A stretch of DNA of 64,000 nt from Metabacillus rhizolycopersici (GTDB taxonomy: Bacteria; Bacillota; Bacilli; Bacillales; Bacillaceae): the NCBI RefSeq assembly GCF_020075705.1, contig NZ_JAIQUM010000004.1, forward strand, positions 82,449-146,448, in the 5' to 3' direction. How positions within the stretch are numbered: position 1 is the first letter of the stretch; each line of letters begins with the position of its first letter. Positions 1 to 6,871 of this stretch are shown here, piece after piece. The translations under genes and the position numbers were made by a program. The notes below the pieces were generated by a model. It saw only the letters and a program-made list of their open reading frames with translations. It was not told the DNA's origin and did no database searches.

Positions 1-1
1 T

Positions 2-190
2 GGAGTTGGGGCTCCTAGACCTTCTATTCATAGTATTGGATTAAAATCATTCTCACTTGTCCTAGCAAATGAGGAAGCAAGAAATAATATAATCAAGCAG
101 TTACAAGCTTTAGACTATAAAGTAATTGAAGAGAATGGTATTTTTGTTACGGAAGACCCTTCAGGGAATCGAATACAATTAACGGTTTAA
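2..190 (+). CDS. VOC (glyoxalase/dioxygenase-fold) protein, C-terminal 62 residues
   Basis: The frame is open from the window edge to a TAA at 188-190. The visible tail ends in EDPSGNRIQLTV, the typical last strand of a vicinal-oxygen-chelate domain, in which the Glu-Asp-Pro-(S/A)-Gly-Asn motif contributes the last metal-ligand region. The family includes glyoxalase I, extradiol dioxygenases of the CatE type and fosfomycin-resistance proteins, and the tail alone cannot separate them. The N-terminus and promoter lie outside the window. No hairpin is evident between this stop and the next gene. Confidence 0.7.
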   Translation, partial: GVGAPRPSIHSIGLKSFSLVLANEEARNNIIKQLQALDYKVIEENGIFVTEDPSGNRIQLTV

Positions 191-308
191 TTAAAATCGT
201 GATAACCTTTATAGCTATGAACATTATGGTAAATTTGGTTATAAATAAAATGTAGATTTCGTATCTCTAATTGCAAACATTTTAATAAAGGTTTTGGAGG
301 AAGGTACT

Positions 309-1388
309 TTGCTGAAAAATACAGTGGAAAAATCACGGTTTGAAATAGGTATATACACGCTTGGAGATTTAGTTGCTAATCCACATACTGGAAATATCAT
401 TAGCGCACAACAACGTATACGTGAAATTGTTGAAGCGGCAAAGCTGGCAGATGAAGCTGGACTAGATGTATTTGGTGTGGGAGAACATCATCGTTTAGAT
501 TATGCTGTTTCTGCAACCCCAGTTGTGTTGGCGGCAATTGCACAAACAACAAAGCAAATAAAACTGACAAGTGCAACAACAGTTTTAAGCACGGTCGATC
601 CTGTTCGTTTGTTCGAAGACTATGCGACATTGGATTTGATCTCAAATGGTCGTGCTGAAATAATCGCAGGGCGAGGTGCATTTGTGGAGTCATTTCCGCT
701 TTTTGGATATGACATGGATGATTACGCAGAACTATTTGCTGAAAATATTGACTTATTTTTAAAGCTCAACAAAAGCGAATCGATTACTTGGAACGGCAAA
801 TTTCGCTCGGCAATTCATGATGCGGAAATTGCTCCGCGTCCAGCTCAAAAGCAACTTCCAATCTGGGTTGGAGTTGGCGGTACACCGGAAAGTGCTGCAT
901 TAGCTGGTAGACTCGGGACTGGGATGGCTATCGCGATTCTTGGAGGAGATCCACAACGATTTAAGCCATTAGTAGATGTTTATCGAAAATCAGGTATAGA
1001 AGAAGGACATGATTTATCCAATCTCAATGTAGGTGTTACAGGACACGGATATATTGCGAAGACTACACAACAGGCTAAGGAAGAGTTTTATCCTTATTAT
1101 TCAAATTATTGGAAATATGTGAACGGTCAACGTGGCATTTCGACAAAAATGTCTCGTGCAGACTTCGAGCAAATGTCGAGTCCTGAAACTGCATTATTTG
1201 TAGGTAACCCACAGCAAATTATTGAAAAGATCCTCCAACAATACGAGATGTTCGGACATCATCGTTTCATGGCACAAATTGATATAGGTGGCGTACCATT
1301 TAATAAAATTGCAGAAGGAATAGAATTATTAGCAACAGAGGTAGCGCCGGTTGTAAAAAGAGAAATCAACAAATATAACGAAATTTAA
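309..1388 (+). CDS. LLM-class flavin-dependent oxidoreductase (luciferase-like monooxygenase)
   Basis: A 359-residue bacterial-luciferase-fold protein, expected to use reduced flavin from a separate reductase to oxidise an unknown small substrate in the cytosol. Visible family features are the N-terminal FEIGIYTLGD strand, the GVGEHH motif around residue 58, TTVLSTVDPVRLFEDYATLD in the central barrel, and PIWVGVGGTPESAALAGRLG, the segment that binds flavin phosphate. I chose TTG at 309 because GGAGG at 296-300 sits 8 bases before it; the longer in-frame TTG at 294 would lie on top of the ribosome site. It is monocistronic, closed by a hairpin about 30 bases downstream. Substrate unknown. Confidence 0.85.
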   Translation: MLKNTVEKSRFEIGIYTLGDLVANPHTGNIISAQQRIREIVEAAKLADEAGLDVFGVGEHHRLDYAVSATPVVLAAIAQTTKQIKLTSATTVLSTVDPVRLFEDYATLDLISNGRAEIIAGRGAFVESFPLFGYDMDDYAELFAENIDLFLKLNKSESITWNGKFRSAIHDAEIAPRPAQKQLPIWVGVGGTPESAALAGRLGTGMAIAILGGDPQRFKPLVDVYRKSGIEEGHDLSNLNVGVTGHGYIAKTTQQAKEEFYPYYSNYWKYVNGQRGISTKMSRADFEQMSSPETALFVGNPQQIIEKILQQYEMFGHHRFMAQIDIGGVPFNKIAEGIELLATEVAPVVKREINKYNEI

Positions 1389-1416
1389 TTGTTTTTCACT
1401 AATTTACGTGTGTAAC

Positions 1417-1450
1417 GGGCAGAATCATCCAATTGATTCTGCCCTTGTTG
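1417..1450 (+). terminator. Rho-independent terminator after the LLM oxidoreductase
   Basis: An 11-bp perfect stem, GGGCAGAATCA (1417-1427) with TGATTCTGCCC (1434-1444), and a 6-base loop, followed by a T-rich tail. Confidence 0.8.
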
Positions 1451-1683
1451 TATACCTAGAATGAAAAATGACTAATCCATTTCATCTGAATTTCTTAAAA
1501 AATCGGAGTGAATTATGATAAGTAATTGGCATTTTCGATAATGTTAGGTATAGCGAGAAATATTGGATCCTTTTGGGGTGTGATCTCCCAATTATTTTTT
1601 TGCTTTTCTTTAATCTTGAGATTGGGGATTTACTGTCCGTTAAGAATGAGATAAAATGTGTACAAAGAAGGGATTGAGAAGAT

Positions 1684-1890
1684 ATGATACATAAAACATG
1701 GCAAACATCATCGCCGCTTAAAAAAGTAACATGTATACATACAGATGCTAAAAAGTATATGGTTAATCGCGCATTAACTGCAGGTAAACAGTATGATGTC
1801 CAAAACGAAACAGAAGAATTTTATTTTGTTATTGATAATACTGGAAAAGTTGGCGGTTATTATAAAGAGTATTTCGAAGCTCAAGTATAA
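1684..1890 (+). CDS. Small conserved Bacillaceae protein, DUF6501-like
   Basis: A 68-residue protein preceded by an AAGGGATTGAG ribosome site and followed by a strong terminator, so it is its own transcription unit. It is rich in Lys, Thr and Tyr, has no signal peptide or membrane segment, and ends with the motif GKVGGYYKEYF. The sequence resembles a short cytosolic family conserved in Bacillus that I recall as DUF6501; the assignment is from memory and no function is known. The compact beta-strand-like pattern (CIHTDAKKYMVN, YDVQNETEEFYFVID) suggests a small beta barrel. Confidence 0.65.
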   Translation: MIHKTWQTSSPLKKVTCIHTDAKKYMVNRALTAGKQYDVQNETEEFYFVIDNTGKVGGYYKEYFEAQV

Positions 1891-1901
1891 ACTTAATAGA
1901 T

Positions 1902-1942
1902 AGTGAAAAAAAGGATGCCCGTGTGTCATCCTTTTTTTCACT
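1902..1942 (+). terminator. Terminator after the small DUF6501-like gene
   Basis: A 16-bp perfect inverted repeat, AGTGAAAAAAAGGATG (1902-1917) with its complement at 1927-1942, and a 9-base loop. The A and T tracts in the arms make it usable on both strands. Confidence 0.85.
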
Positions 1943-2091
1943 ATTAACAAATAGAAAGATGATGATTGTGGGAGAATAAACACCATAGCTACCACTGAGT
2001 GAGTATTCAACTTTAGTATAAGCTCACTAAACACCTCTCACATTTTTGTTATTTATTTTTAAAGAGTTTGAATTAAGAGAGGAAGACTTTT

Positions 2092-2601
2092 ATGAAAGAG
2101 AACAAACTAACCATTAGAAACGCAAAACTTGAAAACCTTGCAACAATTGTTAGAATATATAATTCTTCTATTCCAGGAAGACTTGCGACCGCCGATTTGG
2201 AAGAAATCACCGTCGAAAGTAGAATTGCTTGGTTTCATGAGCATAACGCACATCATAGACCATTATGGATTTTGGAGGAAGATGGTAATATTGTTGGGTG
2301 GTTAAGCTTTCAATCATTTTATGGAAGACCTGCCTATCATGCAACTGCAGAAGTTAGTATTTATTTAGATCCTTCTGTACAGGGAAAAGGCTACGCTCAA
2401 CTCTTAATTGAGAGAGCAATCTCACAATGTCCTAAATTAGAAGTTAAAACATTGCTTGCGTTTGTATTCGGTCATAATAAACCAAGTGTGAATTTATTTC
2501 AAAAATATCAATTTGAAAAGTGGGCTCATTTACCTAAAATAGCCGATATGGATGGTGTAGAAAGAGATTTACTTATACTAGGTAAAAGAATAACAAGTTA
2601 A
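2092..2601 (+). CDS. GNAT acetyltransferase, phosphinothricin-acetyltransferase-like
   Basis: A 169-residue GNAT-fold enzyme that should transfer acetyl from acetyl-CoA to an amine. It opens with LTIRNAKLENLATIVRIYNSSI and carries motif A as VSIYLDPSVQGKGYAQLLIE (about 87-106), including the Q-x-x-G-x-G/A acetyl-CoA pyrophosphate loop. FVFGHNKPSVNLFQKYQFEKWAHLP near the C-terminus is characteristic of the PAT/Bar/YwnH subgroup, which acetylates phosphinothricin, methionine sulfone or similar glutamate analogues. Length is normal for that group. AGAGGAAG lies before the ATG. It is monocistronic. The real substrate cannot be read from the sequence. Confidence 0.85.
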   Translation: MKENKLTIRNAKLENLATIVRIYNSSIPGRLATADLEEITVESRIAWFHEHNAHHRPLWILEEDGNIVGWLSFQSFYGRPAYHATAEVSIYLDPSVQGKGYAQLLIERAISQCPKLEVKTLLAFVFGHNKPSVNLFQKYQFEKWAHLPKIADMDGVERDLLILGKRITS

Positions 2602-2785
2602 AAAATAGGGAACAAGTCAGTTATTACTTTTTTTACCTTTGTATCCTGTAAAGCATATATTGAACAGGTTCAACTTTAAAGCTATACTAAAAAATTGTCA
2701 TACCTATCACATCGTTTCGTTTGTAAAAAACACGTAATAAAGATCAGGATTTAAATTTGAAAATGTTGAATTAGAGGGTGAGTCC

Positions 2786-3970
2786 ATGCAGAATCAATTA
2801 TTTACTCATAATGATTTAGATGGTGTCAGTTGTGGAATTCTTGCAAAGTATGCATTTCCGACCAATATCGAAGTACATTATCATTCAGTTAACAGTCTAG
2901 ACTATCAAGTAGAGAAATTTTTAAATGAATTCGGGAAGAAAACGAATTTTCAACTTTACATAACAGATTTATCAGTAAACAAAGAGAATGAGTTAAAGTT
3001 AAATGAGTATACATCGAAGGGAGGGAACATTCAATTAATTGATCACCATAAAACCGCACTTCATTTTAATGAATATGAGTGGGGTATAGTGAAAGTTGAA
3101 GAAGCTGAAGGGAAGCTAGCGTCAGCAACCTCCTTATTTTACACGTATTTAGTTGAGCGCAACTTTATCCAACCAACAGCTATTTTAGATGAATACGTAG
3201 AGTTGGTCCGTCAATATGATACATGGGAATGGGAAAAAAATGATAACTTCCTTGCGAAAAGACTAAATGATCTATTATATATGCAGTCAATAGAAGAATT
3301 TGAAGAGTCAATGCTTGAAAGAATCAATCAGCAAGCTCATTTTTCTTTTGATGAATTTGAAGAAAAAATATTGGCTATTGAAGAGAAAAAAACAGACCGA
3401 TATATTCGTCGAAAAAGAAGAGAATTAGTTCAAACTACAATTAATGATCTCTGTGTCGGAATTGTTCATGCAGAGTCTTATCATTCGGAATTAGGTAATG
3501 CACTAGGGAAAGAGTATCCTCATCTAGATTGCATTTCCATGTTGAATATGGGAAGTAAAAAAATTAGTTTTCGGACGATACATGATCATGTTGATGTGTC
3601 CGACTTGGCTTCTAAGTATGGTGGTGGAGGACATGCAAAAGCCTCGGGCTGCCAAATAACAAAAGAAGCTTATAAAGAATTTGTTGAAAAACCATTCTCC
3701 ATTAAGTCATTAAAAGAAGATTCACGCAATAATCAATATAATAATAAGGTTCGATGTTCACATTATGAAAACAAAGAAGATGATCAATTTTTACTATACC
3801 AAGATGGAAAAGAACAATGGATTATCGAAAAAAACCATGTTTTACTTCCGGAAGCACATCCATCATTCGAGACTGCAGAACGATTTTTGAAAAGATCTTT
3901 TTCAGCAGGGCTTTCAAAAGATGAGAAACTAATTGATTATTTAGTTCAATCTTACGACGGGATGAAATAA
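2786..3970 (+). CDS. nrnB: DHH/DHHA1 phosphoesterase, nanoRNase NrnB-like
   Basis: A 394-residue cytosolic phosphoesterase that should degrade 2-5-nucleotide RNAs (nanoRNA) to mononucleotides. The DHH domain shows FTHNDLDGVSCG at 6-17 with metal-binding Asp residues, LYITDLS around 57, and the signature DHHKT near residue 93. The C-terminal DHHA1 substrate-binding domain carries GGGGHAKASG around 280. Size and motif order match B. subtilis YngD (NrnB, about 399 residues) better than the shorter NrnA (about 313). The ribosome site AGGGTGAG precedes the ATG. It forms a single-gene unit with a terminator 25 bases downstream. Confidence 0.85.
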   Translation: MQNQLFTHNDLDGVSCGILAKYAFPTNIEVHYHSVNSLDYQVEKFLNEFGKKTNFQLYITDLSVNKENELKLNEYTSKGGNIQLIDHHKTALHFNEYEWGIVKVEEAEGKLASATSLFYTYLVERNFIQPTAILDEYVELVRQYDTWEWEKNDNFLAKRLNDLLYMQSIEEFEESMLERINQQAHFSFDEFEEKILAIEEKKTDRYIRRKRRELVQTTINDLCVGIVHAESYHSELGNALGKEYPHLDCISMLNMGSKKISFRTIHDHVDVSDLASKYGGGGHAKASGCQITKEAYKEFVEKPFSIKSLKEDSRNNQYNNKVRCSHYENKEDDQFLLYQDGKEQWIIEKNHVLLPEAHPSFETAERFLKRSFSAGLSKDEKLIDYLVQSYDGMK

Positions 3971-3993
3971 GAGGGAATTTTCATATTCATAAA

Positions 3994-4028
3994 AGAACAG
4001 CAAGGCCTTTGTGGTTTTGCTGTTCTTC
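3994..4028 (+). terminator. Terminator after nrnB
   Basis: A 10-bp stem, AGAACAGCAA (3994-4003) with TTGCTGTTCT (4017-4026). Confidence 0.7.
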
Positions 4029-4127
4029 AATAATATAGAAATTTTTATTTAGAGCGAATTAGTATACTAAAAATGTGAGCTTTCCATCCTCCACTATCAT
4101 CAACCATAAAGATTGTTGTGATGTTTG

Positions 4128-4574
4128 TTAATCGACAATGATATAAGCAATCATCGATATACTACCATGCCCATCATGTGTATGTGTATCACAAATTAAG
4201 CGATACGTCCCTTCTTCTTTAAAGTGCAAAGGTACAATCGTTTCTTCGCCTTTTTTAACCGTCCCCTTGATATCAGTACCTTCAATAAAAAATGGATGTT
4301 CCGCACCGTTTACTCCGAAAATACTTAAAGTTACATCTTGATCCTTTGGAATAACAATTGTACCAGGGTCAAAACGATAGGACTCAATTTTCTTTCCATC
4401 CGTTGTAGTTGTCGAAAATTCTCCTGTGACCATGTTGATAATAAGGTCATTTCCATGGTTGTTACTAGTTTTAAAAGTTGGGATGGCTTCTCTCGAGATA
4501 AAATACAAACTAAAAGCTAAAAGTGCTCCGATTACTATAAACAACCATTTCCTATTAATAACGATAAATTTCAA
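4128..4574 (-). CDS. Membrane-anchored cupredoxin-domain protein
   Basis: A 148-residue protein with one N-terminal membrane segment (about 9-27) and an extracytoplasmic cupredoxin-like beta domain. I place the start at the TTG at 4574 because GGGAGG lies 7 bases upstream; the longer frame starting at 4610 would put the ribosome site inside the gene. Candidate copper ligands are Glu92-His93 (AEHPFF) and Cys128, His131, His136 in ICDTHTHDGHGSISM. The spacing C-x2-H-x4-H puts His where plastocyanin-type domains have the axial Met; Met141 lies five residues further on. An electron-transfer or copper-binding role outside the membrane is likely. The gene stands alone, convergent with nrnB. Confidence 0.75.
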   Translation of the reverse strand: MKFIVINRKWLFIVIGALLAFSLYFISREAIPTFKTSNNHGNDLIINMVTGEFSTTTTDGKKIESYRFDPGTIVIPKDQDVTLSIFGVNGAEHPFFIEGTDIKGTVKKGEETIVPLHFKEEGTYRLICDTHTHDGHGSISMIAYIIVD

Positions 4575-4741
4575 TATGATTCCTCCCTCTTGAAAGCATG
4601 TCTCCATCATCTATATGTCAATAGGGAGGTGAACTTGTCTAAAAGTTAAAAAGAAAAAGAAATTGAATAAGGTATTTATAAGGATTGCCAACAAATTTTA
4701 CATTAAGACTTCTTTTTTTATTGAAGTTATGTTATATTAAA

Positions 4742-4860
4742 CAAGCGATGAGCTGAATTGTGTAAGTCGACAGACATGCCTTCTGGCTAAATGCACGATG
4801 TGGCGTGCAGTCTTTCGCCTCAATACGCAAAAACGACGTCTATAGACGTCGTTTTTTATT
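4742..4860 (+). ncRNA. Candidate structured RNA or leader ending in an intrinsic terminator
   Basis: This segment of the 360-base gap between the cupredoxin gene and the next small frame holds TATATT at 4733-4738 as a possible -10, small hairpins GCC/GGC (4778-4787) and TGCACG/CGTGCA (4792-4809), and a perfect palindromic terminator stem AAAACGACGTC/GACGTCGTTTT (4829-4856) followed by T residues. No -35 box with good spacing was found. It does not match a riboswitch class I recognise. It could be a small RNA, or a leader with an attenuator for the small frame starting at 4935. Confidence 0.35.
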
Positions 4861-4934
4861 TCTATATTACAATAGTACTTGGTAAGAAATACTGCTGTGT
4901 GAAACAAATAGGTTTTGTATTAATAGGAGGAAAT

Positions 4935-5130
4935 ATGATTGATTTTATTGTCCTCAAAATTCCACCTAACGAGCATGCGGCCATCCTCATAAAGCTAAAA
5001 AGATTCACATCTAAGCAATTTCATTGTAACAAACGCAGAAGTAATAGTAGGTCAAGATTTTCTCTCATTATTAACTGGCAGTAAAAACCCCTCACTTCTA
5101 AATTTGAGTGATTCAAGGAGGAGAAGGTGA
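4935..5130 (+). pseudogene. Small protein gene with an apparent +1 frameshift
   Basis: A very good ribosome site (TAGGAGG, 5 bases before the ATG at 4935) starts a frame that encodes 49 residues and stops at 5084. The first 22 residues look protein-like (MIDFIVLKIPPNEHAAILIK), but the rest becomes Lys/Arg/Ser-rich. Dropping one A from the A5 run near 5000 gives a more protein-like continuation (LSNFIVTNAEVIVGQDFLSL) to a TGA at 5128. I infer either a decayed gene, a sequencing error in the homopolymer, or slippage. The family is not recognised. Confidence 0.35.
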
Positions 5131-5134
5131 GGGG
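5082..5134 (-). terminator. Terminator for the ydjO-like gene (minus strand)
   Basis: CCCCTCAC-TTCT (5088-5099) pairs with AGAAGGTGAGGGG (5122-5134). On the minus strand the stem is followed by TTTTTA. It overlaps the tail of the small plus-strand frame. Confidence 0.6.
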
Positions 5135-5183
5135 ATAATGAACTGTCCGTAAAAGTTAAGATACAACTCGCATTATCTTATCA

Positions 5184-5390
5184 TTACTTTTTTAAGTTAA
5201 CTGCTGAAAAGTTTTCTAACACTGGTAAAGTACGTTCTTCTTCAATCATTGCGTGTCCACATAGAGGGCAATTTGGATTTTCGTCAGATTTAAAATTATC
5301 CCTCATCCAACCATTGCAATCATCGGAAGCACAAGTCCATATTTTTAAATTTACTTCGGGCGGTTTTTCGACTTGCTGTTGAAATCTCAT
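5184..5390 (-). CDS. ydjO: YdjO-like cold-inducible zinc-ribbon protein
   Basis: A 68-residue protein resembling B. subtilis YdjO, annotated as cold-inducible but without a known biochemical role. The core is a two-knuckle zinc ribbon: CASDDCNGWMRDNF followed by CPLCGHAM, four Cys in all. The stretch W-x-C-x4-C-x-GWMRDNF is the most recognisable family mark. The start ATG is preceded by AAAGGATGTGAG. It is monocistronic with a hairpin-T terminator about 50 bases downstream. A nucleic-acid or protein-binding role is a guess from the fold. Confidence 0.7.
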   Translation of the reverse strand: MRFQQQVEKPPEVNLKIWTCASDDCNGWMRDNFKSDENPNCPLCGHAMIEEERTLPVLENFSAVNLKK

Positions 5391-5570
5391 TTACTCACAT
5401 CCTTTAGTAAGGAGATTTAGTACTACATATATTATACACTTTTTTCCTAACAATATGTTGATTAGTTAACAAATTCCTTCCAGAATTAGAATGTTGTTTC
5501 TAAAAACTAGAAGTGGTTTACTTTATTTTTGCTTAGGAATTTATAAAATTCTTGTACTGTGGATAAGCGC

Positions 5571-5692
5571 ACGACATCCAGTGCCTAGCCCCTCTTGGGT
5601 CTACAGCCACTTTTGAATTGAAGATAAAAAACACCTTCTATTCAAAATCGTCTTATTTGCCCGAGGCTGATCAAGGCGCTTGCTCTTTTGTT
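5571..5692. repeat. Dispersed Bacillus palindromic repeat, copy A (expanded centre)
   Basis: The ends carry CCAGTGCCTAGCCCCTCTTG and GAGGCTGATCAAGGCGCTTG, which pair with each other (GCGCCT/AGGCGC type stem). The same two ends occur at 52672-52742 in this window. In this copy the centre is about 50 bases longer and itself contains a second inverted repeat, TTTTGAAT with ATTCAAAA. It lies in the 306-base gap between the ydjO-like gene and sspH, 4 bases past the sspH stop. The element type is common between genes in Bacillaceae. It may also serve as the sspH transcript end. Confidence 0.7.
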
Positions 5693-5696
5693 CTTG

Positions 5697-5879
5697 TCAT
5701 TTAACTTCAATCAAGTCAGATACAGCAACTTGTGTTCGTTCCTCAAGTGGTCCTCTTAAATGACAAGTAACTAATTCTTGATCTTCATGTAATTCATCAA
5801 TCCAAATTGAGCTTCCGTTATACATGACTTTGACATCCGCAGAAGATGAGAGAATTTGTTTTACTCGAATAATATCCAT
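5697..5879 (-). CDS. sspH: Small acid-soluble spore protein, H type
   Basis: A 60-residue minor SASP expected to be made in the forespore under sigma-G and to be packed in the spore core. The match to the SspH family is direct: start MDIIRVKQILSSSADVKVMYNG, then a short beta-rich middle and the conserved end QVAVSDLIEV. Length is normal (59-60). AGGAGG stands 8 bases before the ATG. No sigma-G promoter was firmly identified. It is a lone gene. Confidence 0.85.
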   Translation of the reverse strand: MDIIRVKQILSSSADVKVMYNGSSIWIDELHEDQELVTCHLRGPLEERTQVAVSDLIEVK

Positions 5880-6302
5880 ATAAAAAACCTCCTAATAAAA
5901 TCATCATTCTATTATTTACATAGACCATGTAATTTATGTACGAGAATTATTTTAAAATGTTATTTTGGATGCTTATTATGGGAGCAAGTTTTCTATAAGA
6001 TATTTAACGCCAATCCGGTACGTTTCAAAAAATCTACTTAGAAGAGCAAACAAGCTTATTAATAACGATCACATATTTTTCTAATCCCAGTAAAAAATGA
6101 TGTAACAGACTATACATAAGTCAATGGAATCATGAAAGTTTAAAATGGAAACGTTATCAAATTAGTCACTGTCACTAAATATAATCTTTTCTAGTACAGT
6201 CTATCACCATACCATCTTTAGAACATAAATTGTAATTGTGTTAATTAAACTATGAATTTTTCAAAACTCATAGCGCAAGTTTGTAAGAAGGAGGTGCAAG
6301 AA
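5880..6302 (+). other. Intergenic region upstream of the 8-kb biosynthetic operon
   Basis: No gene, RNA or repeat was recognised. The operon promoter must lie here. The best candidate is TTGTAA near 6230 with TATGAA 15 bases later, which is weak. An AT-rich tract with scattered ATG codons lacks ribosome sites until GGAGGTG at 6290-6296, which sets the start of the first operon gene. Confidence 0.4.
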
Positions 6303-6869
6303 ATGGGAACAGGGAATACTAACTGGAAAAAAGACTTTGATAAGGCTGTAGCTCTTCACAAAAAGGCGATAAATGGTGATAAGCAAGCAGCCCAGAAGGC
6401 GTATGAAACGTTGAAGAACATTAAATTCCAAGTAAATAATCATTCACTAGTTGAGGCGTACTTTGGAAGCTCATCAGCATTAATCGCAAGAGATAGTACT
6501 GATTTAACAGATAAAACGAACTATGCAAAAAGAGGTATGAAAGCTCTAGATCAGGCAATTAAGTTAGATGGAAATAATGTTGAGATTCGTATGTTAAGAG
6601 GAAATGTTGCCTATCGCTTACCTGAAGTCTACTTTAAACGTACGAAAACGGCTATAGAAGATTTTCAATATCTAATCAAAGCATTCGAGGGAAACAATCG
6701 AGATATTTCCAAAGAACAATATTATGAGATCTTATTAAAGTTAGGTGCATCATATAAAACTGTAGGTAACTCTCAACGTGCAGAGGAAACATGGAATAAG
6801 CTATTGAGTTTAAATAATAGCAAATATAAAACGCTTGTAGAAAAAGCTAAATCAACTGGAGGTGAGTAA
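6303..6869 (+). CDS. TPR-like helical repeat protein, single-unit paralog
   Basis: A 188-residue soluble protein of unknown function, first gene of the operon. The start at 6303 follows GGAGGTG (6290-6296); the upstream ATG at 6252 has no ribosome site. It consists of one copy of a roughly 150-residue module: LHKKAINGDKQAAQKAYETL, then YFGSSSALIARDS, then RGNVAYRLPEVYFKRTKTAIEDF, ending in a TPR-like helix pair (YEILLKLGASYKTVGNSQRAEETWNKLLSL). The next gene contains three more copies of the same module. Only two bases separate the stop from the next start. A scaffold or protein-interaction role is inferred from the helical-repeat pattern only. Confidence 0.75.
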   Translation: MGTGNTNWKKDFDKAVALHKKAINGDKQAAQKAYETLKNIKFQVNNHSLVEAYFGSSSALIARDSTDLTDKTNYAKRGMKALDQAIKLDGNNVEIRMLRGNVAYRLPEVYFKRTKTAIEDFQYLIKAFEGNNRDISKEQYYEILLKLGASYKTVGNSQRAEETWNKLLSLNNSKYKTLVEKAKSTGGE

Positions 6870-6871
6870 TT

